From: Hyphomicrobiales bacterium
GTDB lineage: Bacteria > Pseudomonadota > Alphaproteobacteria > Rhizobiales > Beijerinckiaceae
Length of the DNA stretch: 34,102 bases
Assembly (NCBI GenBank): GCA_947455725.1
Contig: CANGPL010000030.1
Coordinates: 1 to 34,102, forward strand
Reading direction: 5' to 3'
The notes beneath the pieces are model-generated. The model made no database searches. It worked only from the letters and a program-made list of their open reading frames with translations, and was not told where the DNA came from. A program made the translations under genes and the position numbers. Below, in pieces: positions 18,443 through 28,023 of this stretch; position 1 is the first letter of the stretch; every line of letters starts with the position of its first letter.

Positions 18443-19477
18443 TCAATGCCCCGGTGCCCAGCCCGTATATTGCAGCACGCCGGCTACAACAACGACCATG
18501 AACAGCGAGATGGGCAAAAACACTTTCCAACCAAGGCGCATCAGCTGGTCATAACGGTAGCGCGGCACAAAGGCCTTCACCATCGCAAACATAAAGAAAA
18601 CGGCGCATACTTTAACGATGAACCACACGGCACCCGGCACCCAGGTGAAGGGCGCGACATCAAAAGGAGGTAGCCAGCCGCCCAAGAACAAGATCGTGGT
18701 CAAGGCGCACATTGTGACAATCGCCACATATTCGCCGAGCATGAACATCATGTACGGCGTAGAGCCATATTCGACCATGAAGCCTGCGACGAGTTCCGAC
18801 TCCGCTTCCGGCAAATCAAACGGTGGACGGTTGGTTTCCGCCAATGCCGAAATAAAGAAAATGATGAACATCGGAAACAGCGGCAGCCAGAACCAGCCGA
18901 ACAGGCCATATTTGCTGTGCTGCGCGTTGACGATATCCGAAAGATTCAAAGAGCCTACGCAGAGCAGAACGGTAATGATCACGAAGCCGATTGAGACTTC
19001 ATAAGACACCATCTGCGCGGCCGAACGGAGCGCACCAAGGAACGGATATTTCGAGTTTGACGCCCAGCCACCCATGATGATGCCATAAACGCCAAGTGAC
19101 GAAATAGCGAAGATATAGAGAATGCCAACATTGATATTGGCAATCGCCCAACCATCCATCACCGGAACGACGGCCCAAGCCGACAGCGCCAGCGTTGTGG
19201 TGACAAGCGGCGCGAGGAGAAACACACCCTTATTCGCGCCAGCAGGAATTGTTGGTTCCTTCAGCATGAATTTCAGCAAATCGGCAAAGCTTTGGAAGAG
19301 GCCAAACGGACCAACTACATTCGGCCCACGGCGCAACTGTACCGCTGCCCAAATCTTACGATCTGCAAGCAGAATAAAGGCCACAAAAATAAGAAGAGCA
19401 ACGACCAGCACCACGCTTTTTAAAAGCGTGAGCCCCAACGCCAAAGCCCAACCGTAAGAAGCGATGTCCGTTCCCAA
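18443..19477 (-). CDS. nuoH: NADH-quinone oxidoreductase subunit H, TTG start
   Basis: Membrane subunit that joins the peripheral and membrane arms and forms part of the quinone chamber. The 344 residues hold about eight helices. Conserved quinone-site segments are seen: [35 protein letters not shown] and [20 protein letters not shown]. No ATG is available near the nuoG stop. A TTG at 19477 is preceded by a strong AAGGAG six bases away and lies ten bases after the nuoG stop. The in-frame ORF that runs further upstream into nuoG encodes unrelated residues, so TTG is the likely start. Confidence 0.93.
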   Translation of the reverse strand: MGTDIASYGWALALGLTLLKSVVLVVALLIFVAFILLADRKIWAAVQLRRGPNVVGPFGLFQSFADLLKFMLKEPTIPAGANKGVFLLAPLVTTTLALSAWAVVPVMDGWAIANINVGILYIFAISSLGVYGIIMGGWASNSKYPFLGALRSAAQMVSYEVSIGFVIITVLLCVGSLNLSDIVNAQHSKYGLFGWFWLPLFPMFIIFFISALAETNRPPFDLPEAESELVAGFMVEYGSTPYMMFMLGEYVAIVTMCALTTILFLGGWLPPFDVAPFTWVPGAVWFIVKVCAVFFMFAMVKAFVPRYRYDQLMRLGWKVFLPISLFMVVVVAGVLQYTGWAPGH

Positions 19478-19487
19478 CGTCTTCTCC

Positions 19488-21551
19488 TTATTCCGCTGCC
19501 ATCGCATGACGCGATGAAGCCAGTGCCGAACAATCGGCCATAATTTTAGAGGCACGCGCCACAGCATTCGTCAGATAGAAATCTGTAACCGGCGAATGGA
19601 ACGCGTCTTTATGGAGCGTACCGGCCAATTTGGCGAGCGAACCAATCGATGCTGCTTCGCCCGCCGCAATGCCGCCAAGTACAGCAAGATGAGGATGTGA
19701 CTCGTAAAGCGCCTTACGCAATGCGGTCAGCGAGTCAAACGGCAAGGTATGACCAAGCACGGCTGAAAGTGCGCGCAAAATCGACCAATCTTCGCGGGCT
19801 TCGCCGGGTGCAAATATCGCACGATTGGCCAATTGAACGCGGCCTTCTGTGTTCACATAAAGCCCAGACTTTTCGCTAAATGCCGCGCCCGGCAAAATAA
19901 TATCCGCGCGATGGGCACCCTTGTCACCATGCGTGCCTTGATAGATCACAAACGCGCCTTCCGGCACCTCGATCTCGTCCACACCGAGCAAGAACAACAC
20001 GTCGAGTGCACCAGCCTTGGTCATATGCGCAGTATCTAAACCGCCCTCACCCGGCACGAAGCCAATATCGAGCGCACCAACGGACGACGCTTCGGTATGC
20101 AGAATATTGAAGCCGTTCCAGCCATCTTTAACAACGCCCGAATCCGCTGCAATTTTGGCAAGCGTTCCCAAAACAGCTTCGCCATCGGCGCGGTTGAGCG
20201 CGCCTTGGCCGATGATGAGCATCGGCTTTTCTTTGCCAGCGAATAGCTTCGCAGCCGCTTCAGCAATGCTTTCAGGGCCTGCACCCAAATAGGCATAGGG
20301 GTAGGTCAAATCAGCTTGTTCGCCAACAACGCCAATCACAACGCCACCCTTCAAATACCGCTTGCGGATACGCGCATTGAGCACAGCCGCTTCACGACGC
20401 GGATTTGAGCCAACGATCAACATTGCATCAGCGTCTTCAATGCCGGCAATACCCGAATTAAAAAGATAGCTGCTCCGGCCATGCTTCGGATGAAGCGGCG
20501 ATCCCGGATAACGCGCATCGATGTTCTTGGAACCAAGCGCACCTATCAGCGCCTTAAGCGCAAACATGTCTTCAACGCTTGCCAATTGACCGGCTAAGGC
20601 ACCTATCCGCTCAGGGGCAGCGCCCTTCATTTTGTTAGCGATCGATGCGAAAGCTTCCTGCCAGCTCACGGGCATGAGTTTGCCATTCACGCGTAAATAA
20701 GGCCGGTCCAAACGCTGCGTCTTGAGGCCATCAAAAATGAACCGCGCTTTATCGGAAATCCATTCCTCGTTCACAGCTTCATTGAGACGCGGCATGACGC
20801 GCATCACTTCATTGCCGCGGCTATCGACACGTGTCGCAGAGCCAACAGCATCCATCACGTCAATCGACTCGGTCTTGGTCAATTCCCAAGGCCGCGCCTT
20901 AAACTCATAAGGCTTCGAGGTCAGCGCGCCGACAGGGCAGAGATCGATAATATTACCCTGCAATTCGCTGGTCATAGCGGCTTCAAGATAGGACGTGATT
21001 TCCACATCCTCGCCGCGACCGATCAAACCCAAATCGGTAACGCCCGCCACTTCAGTCGAGAACCGAACGCAGCGCGTGCATTGAATGCAGCGTGTCATCG
21101 TCGTTTTGACCAATGGGCCGATATGCTTGTCTTCGACCGCGCGCTTGTTTTCCTGATAGCGCGACGTATCGATACCATAAGCCATGGATTGGTCTTGCAG
21201 ATCGCACTCACCACCCTGATCGCAAATCGGGCAATCAAGCGGATGATTGATCAGCAAAAACTCCATCACGCCTTCTCGCGCCTTCTTCACCATTGGCGAA
21301 GTGGTCAGCACAACAGGTGGCTCCCCATTCGGGCCGGGGCGAAGATCGCGCACATTCATCGCGCAAGACGCGGTTGGCTTTGGCGGGCCACCCTTCACTT
21401 CAACAAGGCACATGCGGCAATTGCCCGCAATCGAAAGCCGCTCATGGAAGCAGAACCTTGGCACTTCCGCGCCCGCCGCCTCGCACGCCTGCAACAGCGT
21501 GTAGTCCGCTGGTACGTCGATCTCTATTCCGTCGATGATAATCTTGCTCAT
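19488..21551 (-). CDS. nuoG: NADH-quinone oxidoreductase subunit G
   Basis: The large iron-sulfur subunit of the NADH-oxidising arm, 687 residues. Cluster ligands are visible: [2Fe-2S] at C34, C45, C48 and C63; the His-coordinated [4Fe-4S] at H103, C107, C110 and C116; and the next [4Fe-4S] at C155, C158, C161 and C205 (LCPVGAL). A molybdopterin-oxidoreductase-like domain follows (from about 220) without a cofactor. The optional N7 cluster motif of some bacteria was not noticed. Its ATG overlaps the cupredoxin stop by four bases, so it is translationally coupled to the cupredoxin rather than directly to nuoF. Confidence 0.96.
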   Translation of the reverse strand: MSKIIIDGIEIDVPADYTLLQACEAAGAEVPRFCFHERLSIAGNCRMCLVEVKGGPPKPTASCAMNVRDLRPGPNGEPPVVLTTSPMVKKAREGVMEFLLINHPLDCPICDQGGECDLQDQSMAYGIDTSRYQENKRAVEDKHIGPLVKTTMTRCIQCTRCVRFSTEVAGVTDLGLIGRGEDVEITSYLEAAMTSELQGNIIDLCPVGALTSKPYEFKARPWELTKTESIDVMDAVGSATRVDSRGNEVMRVMPRLNEAVNEEWISDKARFIFDGLKTQRLDRPYLRVNGKLMPVSWQEAFASIANKMKGAAPERIGALAGQLASVEDMFALKALIGALGSKNIDARYPGSPLHPKHGRSSYLFNSGIAGIEDADAMLIVGSNPRREAAVLNARIRKRYLKGGVVIGVVGEQADLTYPYAYLGAGPESIAEAAAKLFAGKEKPMLIIGQGALNRADGEAVLGTLAKIAADSGVVKDGWNGFNILHTEASSVGALDIGFVPGEGGLDTAHMTKAGALDVLFLLGVDEIEVPEGAFVIYQGTHGDKGAHRADIILPGAAFSEKSGLYVNTEGRVQLANRAIFAPGEAREDWSILRALSAVLGHTLPFDSLTALRKALYESHPHLAVLGGIAAGEAASIGSLAKLAGTLHKDAFHSPVTDFYLTNAVARASKIMADCSALASSRHAMAAE

Positions 21552-22030
21552 TTGACAATCATGATCCCGTGCATTCCGGCTTCATAGTGCCCCGGAATTA
21601 AACAAGCGAACTCAAATTCACCCTTATTCGAAAACTTCCAGACAAAAGACGACGTCTGGCCGGATGCAACTTGCATCATATTTTTATCCGCATGGGCCAT
21701 GCCGGGCATAGACGCCATCATGTCCGCATGGGCCCGATTTTCCTTAGCGGTACCCAGAACAAATTCATGATCCAAGGAACCCGCATTTTTTAAAACAAAT
21801 CGAACCGTTTCATTCTGCATGATTTCGATCCGATCGCGGCTATAGGCCATCTTGCCATTCGCCTCGACTATCTCGATCTCGATCACGCGCGCATCCGACC
21901 CGTCCGTACCCACCTCGCCCGCAGCAAAGCCGCCATGCTTATGACCCGCGTCAGCATGGGCAAACGAACCAACAACCATCGTTAATCCAATCACCAAGCT
22001 AAAATGAGCTAGCGAAGTCAGTCTCATCAT
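21548..22030 (-). CDS. Exported cupredoxin embedded in the nuo operon
   Basis: A 160-residue protein with a signal peptide (hydrophobic 8-22, likely cleaved after AHADA or SFAHA). Its cupredoxin fold has the type 1 copper ligands H88 (LDHEF), C143 (EFACLIPGH), H148 and M153 (GHYEAGMHG). A His/Met-rich stretch at 101-119 (with [10 protein letters not shown]) could bind additional copper. It should act in the periplasm as an electron carrier or copper chaperone. The start is one base before nuoF ends and the stop overlaps the nuoG ATG by four bases, so it is translated as part of the nuo operon. It is not a complex I subunit. Similar stand-alone cupredoxins occur in copper-resistance operons, which is an alternative role. 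Confidence 0.9.
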   Translation of the reverse strand: MMRLTSLAHFSLVIGLTMVVGSFAHADAGHKHGGFAAGEVGTDGSDARVIEIEIVEANGKMAYSRDRIEIMQNETVRFVLKNAGSLDHEFVLGTAKENRAHADMMASMPGMAHADKNMMQVASGQTSSFVWKFSNKGEFEFACLIPGHYEAGMHGIMIVK

Positions 22031-22031
22031 T

Positions 22032-23336
22032 TCACTCCGCCGCCATCATGCGAGCAGGATCGGAATGCGGGTTGGCTGAATATTGATCAATCCGCTCTTC
22101 AATCTCATGCCGGAAATGGGCAATCAGACCTTGGATAGGCCAAGCCGCCGCGTCGCCCAAAGCACAAATCGTATGACCTTCGACCTGCTTGGTCACTTCC
22201 AAAAGCATGTCGATTTCTTTCTTCTGCGCGCGGCCTTCCGCCATGCGCATCATGACACGCCACATCCAGCCTGTACCTTCGCGGCATGGCGTGCATTGGC
22301 CACAGCTCTCATGCTTGTAGAAGGCCGACAAGCGCGCAATGGCACGAATAATATCGGTCGATTTATCCATCACGATCACCGCCGCGGTGCCAAGGCCCGA
22401 GCGCAGTTTCGAGAGCGAGTCAAAATCCATCGGCGTGTCGATAATCTGCTCGGCAGGCACCATACGCACCGACGAGCCTCCGGGAATAACCGCCTTCAAA
22501 TTGTCCCAACCACCACGCACGCCGCCACAATGACGATCGATGAGCTCACGGAAGGTGATGCCCATCACCTCTTCGACATTACACGGGGTATTCACATGGC
22601 CTGAGATGCAAAACAGCTTTGTGCCGACATTGTTCGGATTGCCAAGCGAGGAGAACCAGCCCGCGCCACGGCGCAAAATTGTGCCCGAAACTGCAATCGA
22701 CTCGACATTGTTCACCGTCGTCGGATTACCATAAAGGCCCATATTGGCTGGGAATGGCGGCTTCAGCCGAGGCTGGCCTTTTTTACCTTCAAGGCTCTCG
22801 AGCAGCGCCGTTTCCTCGCCGCAAATATAAGCGCCCGCGCCGTGATGCACATAGAGATCAAACGGCCAGCCATGGACATTGTCCTTGCCGATCAGCTTGG
22901 CCTCATAAGCCTCATCAACGGCCTTTTGCAGCGCTACGCGCTCGGCAATGTACTCGCCGCGTACATAAATATAGCAGGCATTCGCCCCCATCGCGAAAGA
23001 CGCAAGCAAGCAACCTTCAACGAGAAGATGCGGATCGTGCCGCATAATTTCACGGTCTTTGCAGGTGCCGGGCTCAGACTCATCCGCATTCACAACAAGA
23101 TAATGCGGACGACCATCCGAAACCTTCGGCATGAACGACCATTTAAGACCCGTCGGGAAGCCCGCGCCACCACGGCCACGAAGGCCCGAAGCCTTCATCT
23201 CGTTGACGATCCAATCACGGCCCTTATCGATGAAGAGTTTCGTGCCGTCCCAGTTACCGCGCTTCAGCGCCGATTTGAGATCTGCGCCATGGAAGCCGTA
23301 AAGATTGGTAAAGATGCGGTCCTTATCAGCGAGCAT
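22032..23336 (-). CDS. nuoF: NADH-quinone oxidoreductase subunit F
   Basis: Binds NADH and FMN and carries the N3 [4Fe-4S] cluster. The 434-residue protein shows the nucleotide-binding loop [16 protein letters not shown] near 51-65, the FMN region [16 protein letters not shown], the glycine-rich [19 protein letters not shown], and the cluster motif [15 protein letters not shown]. It lies five bases after nuoE. The cupredoxin gene, not nuoG, follows it after one base. Confidence 0.97.
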   Translation of the reverse strand: MLADKDRIFTNLYGFHGADLKSALKRGNWDGTKLFIDKGRDWIVNEMKASGLRGRGGAGFPTGLKWSFMPKVSDGRPHYLVVNADESEPGTCKDREIMRHDPHLLVEGCLLASFAMGANACYIYVRGEYIAERVALQKAVDEAYEAKLIGKDNVHGWPFDLYVHHGAGAYICGEETALLESLEGKKGQPRLKPPFPANMGLYGNPTTVNNVESIAVSGTILRRGAGWFSSLGNPNNVGTKLFCISGHVNTPCNVEEVMGITFRELIDRHCGGVRGGWDNLKAVIPGGSSVRMVPAEQIIDTPMDFDSLSKLRSGLGTAAVIVMDKSTDIIRAIARLSAFYKHESCGQCTPCREGTGWMWRVMMRMAEGRAQKKEIDMLLEVTKQVEGHTICALGDAAAWPIQGLIAHFRHEIEERIDQYSANPHSDPARMMAAE

Positions 23337-23341
23337 CGATC

Positions 23342-24082
23342 TTATCCTTTCGCTGCTTCAGCAGCAGCCGCGTTGGCCGCTTCTGCCGCTTTGGCAGCTT
23401 CCGCTGCAGCAATTGCCTTCTTGGCTTCATCCGCCTCGAAGCGCGCTTTCCACGATCCGACAACCGAACCATCATAGAGGGCAGGATCGGTGAGCGTCTT
23501 AGCGCCGCTAAGCGGCTCCGATCCCTTACGACCATTTTGCGGACCGGGGCTTACCGGACGACCCGCCGCCATATTGTCCAAAAGCTTGCCGAAATTTTCA
23601 GGCGTCAAATCTTCGTAATAATCATTATTGATCTGAGCCATCGGCGCATTGCAGCACGAGCCCAAGCACTCCACTTCGAGCCAAGCAAAATTACCATCGG
23701 CCGAAACATGGCGTTGTTCGCCAATGCGCTCTTCGCAAACCTTGATAATTTTTTCAGCGCCATTCAACCGGCACGGCGTCGTACCACAGACTTGAATGAA
23801 GAATTTGCCGACCGGCTCGAGGTTAAACATCGAGTAAAAGGTCGCAATTTCCATCACGCGGATTTTCGCCATGCCGAGCATATCGGCGATATATTCAATC
23901 GCCGCGCGAGGCACCCAATATTGATGCTGCTCTTGCGCGCGCCACAAAAGCGGGATGACGGCCGAGGCCTGACGACCCGCCGGATATTTAGCGATAATAG
24001 TCTGCGCCCAGGCCAGATTTTCTTGCGTGAACGCGAAGCTTGCAGGTTGCAAAGCATCAGTTGCGAGGCGGCGAACGGACAT
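23342..24082 (-). CDS. nuoE: NADH-quinone oxidoreductase subunit E with Ala-rich tail
   Basis: Thioredoxin-like subunit with the [2Fe-2S] cluster N1a. The four ligands are C99, C104 ([12 protein letters not shown]), C139 and C143 ([10 protein letters not shown]). The protein is 246 residues, about 80 longer than the E. coli form. After residue 175 comes a Pro/Gly-rich linker and then an Ala/Lys/Glu-rich helix (about 216-245) of low complexity. C-terminal extensions of NuoE are known in Rhizobiales and their role is unknown. It follows nuoD after 34 bases with a modest AGGTG ribosome binding site. Confidence 0.95.
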   Translation of the reverse strand: MSVRRLATDALQPASFAFTQENLAWAQTIIAKYPAGRQASAVIPLLWRAQEQHQYWVPRAAIEYIADMLGMAKIRVMEIATFYSMFNLEPVGKFFIQVCGTTPCRLNGAEKIIKVCEERIGEQRHVSADGNFAWLEVECLGSCCNAPMAQINNDYYEDLTPENFGKLLDNMAAGRPVSPGPQNGRKGSEPLSGAKTLTDPALYDGSVVGSWKARFEADEAKKAIAAAEAAKAAEAANAAAAEAAKG

Positions 24083-24116
24083 TAGCAGTCACCTGTTTTC
24101 ATCAGAACAGCAGTCA

Positions 24117-25307
24117 TTAGCGGTCAACCTCGCCAAACACGATATCGAGCGAGCCTAAAATAGCCGATACGTCCGCGAGCATATGGCCGCGGCACATGAA
24201 ATCCATCGATTGGAGATGCGCAAAACCCGGTGCCTTGATGCGGCAGCGATAGGGCTTATTGGTACCATCGGAAACGAGATACACGCCAAATTCGCCCTTA
24301 GGCGCTTCAACGGCGGCATAGACCTCGCCTGCAGGCACTTTATAACCTTCGGTGTAGAGCTTGAAGTGATGGATCAGCGCTTCCATCGAACGCTTCATCT
24401 CACCGCGCTTCGGCGGCACAATCTTGCCATCGAGCGAAGAAATAGCACCCCTGCCCTCAGGCTTGCGAAGCTCAGCAACACATTGCTTCATAATACGGAT
24501 CGACTGCCGCATTTCTTCCATGCGGATGCAGTAGCGGTCGTAATTATCGCCATTCTTGCCAATCGGAATATCGAAATCCATCTCGGCATAGCACTCATAA
24601 GGCTGCGATTTGCGCAAATCCCACGCCGCACCAGAGCCCCGGACCATGACGCCCGAGAACCCCCAAGCCCAGCATTCATCGAGCGACACAACGCCAATAT
24701 CAACGTTACGCTGTTTGAAAATACGGTTATCGGTCAACAGCGTTTCGAGATCGTCACAAACCTTCAAAAACGGATCACAGAACGCTTCGATGTCGTCTAC
24801 GAGATTATCGGGCAAATCCTGATGCACACCACCCGGACGCACATAGGCCGAGTGCATGCGAGCGCCGGATGCCCGCTCGTAAAACATCATGAGCTTTTCG
24901 CGCTCTTCAAAGCCCCAAAGTGGCGGGGTGAGCGCACCAACGTCCATGGCCTGCGTGGTCACGTTCAAAAGATGCGATAGCAAACGTCCGATTTCGGAAT
25001 AAAGCACGCGGATCAATTGTCCGCGACGCGGAACCGTAATGCCCAATAGCTTTTCAACCGCAAGCGAATAGGCATGCTCTTGGTTCATCGGCGCGACATA
25101 ATCGAGCCGGTCAAAATAAGGTAGAGCCTGCAAATAGGTCTTCGATTCAATCAGCTTTTCCGTGCCACGATGCAGCAAGCCGATATGCGGATCGACGCGT
25201 TCAACAACTTCACCATCAAGTTCGAGCACGAGGCGCAAAACACCATGCGCAGCAGGATGTTGCGGGCCAAAGTTAATCGAGAAGTTACGGAGTTGATGTT
25301 CGGTCAT
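24117..25307 (-). CDS. nuoD: NADH-quinone oxidoreductase subunit D
   Basis: The 49-kDa-type subunit that forms the quinone pocket with NuoB, 396 residues. Characteristic segments are [20 protein letters not shown] near the N-terminus (containing the quinone-site histidine loop), [18 protein letters not shown] and [18 protein letters not shown]. It descends from the nickel-iron hydrogenase large subunit but lacks the metal-binding cysteines. Its start overlaps the nuoC stop by four bases. Confidence 0.97.
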   Translation of the reverse strand: MTEHQLRNFSINFGPQHPAAHGVLRLVLELDGEVVERVDPHIGLLHRGTEKLIESKTYLQALPYFDRLDYVAPMNQEHAYSLAVEKLLGITVPRRGQLIRVLYSEIGRLLSHLLNVTTQAMDVGALTPPLWGFEEREKLMMFYERASGARMHSAYVRPGGVHQDLPDNLVDDIEAFCDPFLKVCDDLETLLTDNRIFKQRNVDIGVVSLDECWAWGFSGVMVRGSGAAWDLRKSQPYECYAEMDFDIPIGKNGDNYDRYCIRMEEMRQSIRIMKQCVAELRKPEGRGAISSLDGKIVPPKRGEMKRSMEALIHHFKLYTEGYKVPAGEVYAAVEAPKGEFGVYLVSDGTNKPYRCRIKAPGFAHLQSMDFMCRGHMLADVSAILGSLDIVFGEVDR

Positions 25308-25906
25308 GACTTCGCCTTTTCATCGCCTGGCAGCACATAATCCGTGCCCTCCCATGGCGAGAGGAAATCGAAATTGCGGAATTCCTGCACAAGTTTCACT
25401 GGCTCATAAACAACGCGCTTTTCTTCGTCGTCGTAGCGAACTTCAACATAGCCCGTCGTCGGAAAATCCTTGCGGAGCGGATGACCTTCAAAGCCATAAT
25501 CGGTCAAAATCCGGCGCAAATCTGGATGGTCGGCAAACAGAACACCATAGAGGTCGTATATCTCGCGCTCATACCAATTGGCGGCCGGAAAGACTGATAT
25601 GGCCGACGGTACTGGTGTCCGTTCATCGGCCTCAAAGGTCACACGGACACGTTGATTGTGTTTTGGTGAAAGCAGATGCCACACCAAATCAAACCGCTTT
25701 TCACGCGCCGGATAATCAGCGCCTGCCAAATCGGTGAAATTGATGAAATTGAACCGCTTATCGTCCCGCAAAACCGTTAAAATCTTAAGGGTTTCAGATG
25801 CTTCTGCGCGGATATTAAGTTCGCCGAAAGCGACCTCGAAGCCCGTTACCGCACCCGGTAAGGCCGACTTGATCGCTTCACCCAATGCGTTCAATTGTTC
25901 AGTCAT
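25304..25906 (-). CDS. nuoC: NADH-quinone oxidoreductase subunit C
   Basis: The 30-kDa-type subunit of the Q-module, 200 residues. The family signature is seen in [20 protein letters not shown], followed by [19 protein letters not shown]. It is not fused to NuoD, unlike in E. coli. Its stop overlaps the nuoD start (ATGA) and it begins 17 bases after nuoB. Confidence 0.97.
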   Translation of the reverse strand: MTEQLNALGEAIKSALPGAVTGFEVAFGELNIRAEASETLKILTVLRDDKRFNFINFTDLAGADYPAREKRFDLVWHLLSPKHNQRVRVTFEADERTPVPSAISVFPAANWYEREIYDLYGVLFADHPDLRRILTDYGFEGHPLRKDFPTTGYVEVRYDDEEKRVVYEPVKLVQEFRNFDFLSPWEGTDYVLPGDEKAKS

Positions 25907-25923
25907 CGGATCCGAACCCTGCC

Positions 25924-26505
25924 TTACCGTTCAATCGTGCCGACACGACGGATCTTCTTCTGGAGAAGAAGCACGCCGTAAAGCAGCGCCTCGGCGGTTG
26001 GCGGGCAGCCCGGAACATAAATATCAACCGGAACAACCCGGTCGCAACCGCGCACAACCGAATAAGAATAATGGTAATATCCGCCGCCATTGGCGCATGA
26101 ACCCATCGAAATGACGTAACGCGGCTCAGGCATCTGGTCATAGACCTTGCGCAAAGCGGGAGCCATTTTGTTGGTCAGCGTACCGGCAACGATCATCACG
26201 TCCGACTGGCGTGGCGAGGCGCGCGGAGCGAAACCAAAGCGCTCGACATCGTAACGCGGCATGGAAAGCTGCATCATTTCAACGGCGCAGCAGGCCAATC
26301 CGAACGTCATCCACATCAGCGAGCCAGTGCGGGCCCAATGGATGAGATCATCAGTCGAGGTGACCAAGAAACCTTTATCGCCAAGCTCGGCGTTCACTTC
26401 CGTGAAAAACGGATCATTCGCACCGATCGGCTTACCCGTCGACGGATCAAGGATACCGCGAGGCGCCTCAGATACCAAAGTACCAGTTTGTGGGGTCAAT
26501 CCCAT
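25924..26505 (-). CDS. nuoB: NADH-quinone oxidoreductase subunit B
   Basis: Carries cluster N2, the last iron-sulfur centre before quinone. With the start at 26505 the protein has 193 residues, and the N2 ligands are C72 and C73 (GLACCAVEM), C137 (MGSCANGGG) and C167 (VPGCPPT). I prefer this ATG because [20 protein letters not shown] matches alphaproteobacterial relatives. An ATG at 26526 would add seven residues and lengthen the overlap with nuoA from 10 to 31 bases. Confidence 0.96.
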   Translation of the reverse strand: MGLTPQTGTLVSEAPRGILDPSTGKPIGANDPFFTEVNAELGDKGFLVTSTDDLIHWARTGSLMWMTFGLACCAVEMMQLSMPRYDVERFGFAPRASPRQSDVMIVAGTLTNKMAPALRKVYDQMPEPRYVISMGSCANGGGYYHYSYSVVRGCDRVVPVDIYVPGCPPTAEALLYGVLLLQKKIRRVGTIER

Positions 26506-26873
26506 TCGAGAGCACCCTTCTTCCATTCATAAACAAAACCGACGGTCAAAACGCCCAAAAACAGCATCATCGACCAAAAACCGAATAATCCGACGCTTTT
26601 GAACGCCACGGCCCAAGGGAACAGGAACGCTACTTCAAGGTCGAAAATGATAAAGAGGATCGAAACGAGATAAAACCGCACATCGAATTTCATGCGCGCA
26701 TCGTCAAAGGCGTTAAAGCCGCACTCGTAAGCGGAGAGCTTTTCGGCATCAGGCTTGGAATAGGCAACGAGGAAGGGAATCACCAACAAAGCAATGCCGA
26801 TCACAAGGCTAAGCCCAATGAAGACGACAAGCGGCAAATAGTCGACGAGCAAATGATCGATCGTCTGTCCCAT
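26496..26873 (-). CDS. nuoA: NADH-quinone oxidoreductase subunit A
   Basis: First gene of the complex I operon: a small membrane subunit of 125 residues with three helices (about 10-32, 65-85 and 95-115). The conserved loop [20 protein letters not shown], which lies near the quinone entry and contains the cysteine used in active/deactive studies of the mitochondrial form, is present. I chose the ATG at 26873 (MGQTIDHLL). A longer in-frame ATG at 26906 has no ribosome binding site and adds 11 residues unlike the family. Confidence 0.95.
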   Translation of the reverse strand: MGQTIDHLLVDYLPLVVFIGLSLVIGIALLVIPFLVAYSKPDAEKLSAYECGFNAFDDARMKFDVRFYLVSILFIIFDLEVAFLFPWAVAFKSVGLFGFWSMMLFLGVLTVGFVYEWKKGALEWD

Positions 26874-26957
26874 GCTGTTCCACTCCGTTCCGGCCCGTAG
26901 CGGCATTCAGTACAAAATGACGACGCTTTGGCTCTGATACCGGCTCTTTTGCCCGAA

Positions 26958-26983
26958 AGCGGTTAAAATAACCCTTAACCGCT
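26958..26983. promoter_or_regulatory. Nine-bp dyad upstream of nuoA
   Basis: A perfect inverted repeat, AGCGGTTAA / TTAACCGCT, with an eight-base spacer lies 85-110 bases before the nuoA start, in the divergent region with the SDR gene. On the minus strand a weak promoter-like pair, ATTGAG and TATTTT with 16 bases between, overlaps it, with TATTTT falling at the centre of the dyad. It could be an operator for the nuo promoter or an RNA hairpin in the leader. I do not recognise the regulator. Confidence 0.4.
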
Positions 26984-27046
26984 AGACTCAATTCACCGGC
27001 TATTCACGTGGGCAGACGATTAGCTCACCCTTTGTTGCAGCGCAAG

Positions 27047-27074
27047 GTGACATATTGGTCATTTGTCGTATCAA
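27047..27074 (+). promoter_or_regulatory. Candidate promoter of the SDR gene
   Basis: GTGACA (27047-27052) and TATCAA (27069-27074) are separated by 16 bases on the plus strand, giving a leader of about 125 bases. The -35 overlaps the inverted repeat TGAC-N6-GTCA, which could be an operator. Spacing and -10 are only moderate. Confidence 0.3.
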
Positions 27075-27206
27075 TTTGATCAATTTCCATACCGGCTTTT
27101 TGACCAAGATCGGTTACCAGACCAGCACGAACCCCTCTTGTCGAGCACCGCAATTCACGCGATACACGGCGGAATAGTCCAACAAAAATCATCGGGAGAC
27201 GAGAAA

Positions 27207-27953
27207 ATGGCAAATCAAATCGACGCTCAAGGGCAGTTTGCGGTCGTAACGGGAGGCGCACAAGGGATCGGCTATGCCGTTGCCGCCCGGCTAACCCAAT
27301 CCGGCGCCAAGGTGGCTTTGTGGGACCGGGACGAAAAACTGGCCCAGGAAGCGTCGAAATCATTAGCCGGCTCGATCGTTGTCAAAGTCGAACAATCCGA
27401 CGCGGCTTCCGTTGCCGCTGCGGCGGACGCGACCGTCAAGGCCTTTGGGCGGATCGATATCATGGTCAACAATGCCGGGATCGCTGGCCCAAATATGCCG
27501 GTTGTCGATTACCCGCTGGATGCTTGGCACGATATCGTCAACATTAACCTGAACGGCGTCTTTTATTGCTGCAAATATGTCGTCCCCACCATGAAAGCCC
27601 AAGGTTACGGACGCATTGTCAACATCGCCTCGATTGCGGGTAAAGAAGGTAATCCGAACGCATCCGCCTATTCGGCCTCAAAGGCGGGCGTCATCGCGCT
27701 TACGAAATCCCTCGGCAAGGAATTGGCGGGCCAAGACATCGCGGTCAATTGCGTCACTCCGGCGGCGGCCAAAACGGCCATTTTTGATCAGATGAAGCAG
27801 GAACACATTGATTATATGCTTTCCCGCATCCCACGCGGCCGGTTTTTGCAGGTCGATGAAGCTGCCGCCATGATTGCTTGGTTGTGCTCAAAAGATAATT
27901 CGTTCACAACCGGAGCGGTCTTCGACCTGTCCGGCGGTCGGGCGACATACTGA
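27207..27953 (+). CDS. SDR family NAD-dependent oxidoreductase (FabG-like)
   Basis: A 248-residue classical short-chain dehydrogenase. It has the nucleotide loop TGGAQGIG (15-22), NNAG (88-91) and the catalytic tetrad N114, S142, Y155 and K159. D40 at the end of the second strand suggests NAD rather than NADP. The substrate cannot be told; sugar-alcohol or 2-keto-3-deoxy-sugar dehydrogenases and acyl reductases share this pattern. The start ATG at 27207 has GGGAG nine bases upstream. An in-frame ATG at 27063 would add 48 residues with no SDR likeness. It is divergent from nuo and lies 70 bases before the CDP-sugar cassette, to which it may or may not belong. Confidence 0.88.
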   Translation: MANQIDAQGQFAVVTGGAQGIGYAVAARLTQSGAKVALWDRDEKLAQEASKSLAGSIVVKVEQSDAASVAAAADATVKAFGRIDIMVNNAGIAGPNMPVVDYPLDAWHDIVNINLNGVFYCCKYVVPTMKAQGYGRIVNIASIAGKEGNPNASAYSASKAGVIALTKSLGKELAGQDIAVNCVTPAAAKTAIFDQMKQEHIDYMLSRIPRGRFLQVDEAAAMIAWLCSKDNSFTTGAVFDLSGGRATY

Positions 27954-27979
27954 TTTTAACCTAATCTTTTGATATTGCC

Positions 27980-27997
27980 GTTACGTCAACTAACGCC
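27980..27997 (+). promoter_or_regulatory. Shared upstream element, copy 1 (before the dehydratase gene)
   Basis: GTTACGTCA, within the imperfect palindrome TTGCCG-TTA-CGTCAA, is followed by TAACGCC. The centre lies 42 bases before the dehydratase ATG. A second copy at the same distance precedes the cytidylyltransferase gene. Confidence 0.4.
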
Positions 27998-28014
27998 CAT
28001 CTTAGGGCGTTAGT
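27989..28014 (+). repeat. Ten-bp hairpin just before the dehydratase ribosome binding site
   Basis: A perfect stem, ACTAACGCCC / GGGCGTTAGT, with a six-base loop ends directly before GAGGG (28015-28019), the ribosome binding site of the next gene. No U-run follows. Depending on direction of use it could control translation of the dehydratase or stabilise the upstream SDR message. Confidence 0.55.
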
Positions 28015-28023
28015 GAGGGTGAT

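Larger units (their letters stand above)
26874..27206. other. Divergent intergenic region between nuoA and the SDR gene
   Basis: This 333-base region should hold the promoters for the nuo operon (minus) and the SDR gene (plus). I see the dyad at 26958-26983 and a TGAC-N6-GTCA inverted repeat at 27048-27061. A directly repeated ATCAATTT (27070-27086) contains the palindrome TTGATCAA. No coding frame with a ribosome binding site is supported. Confidence 0.6.

Noticed and set aside
22083-23477. Plus-strand frames of up to 211 codons antisense to nuoF and nuoE
   Set aside because: They are shadows of confidently identified genes with no ribosome binding sites.
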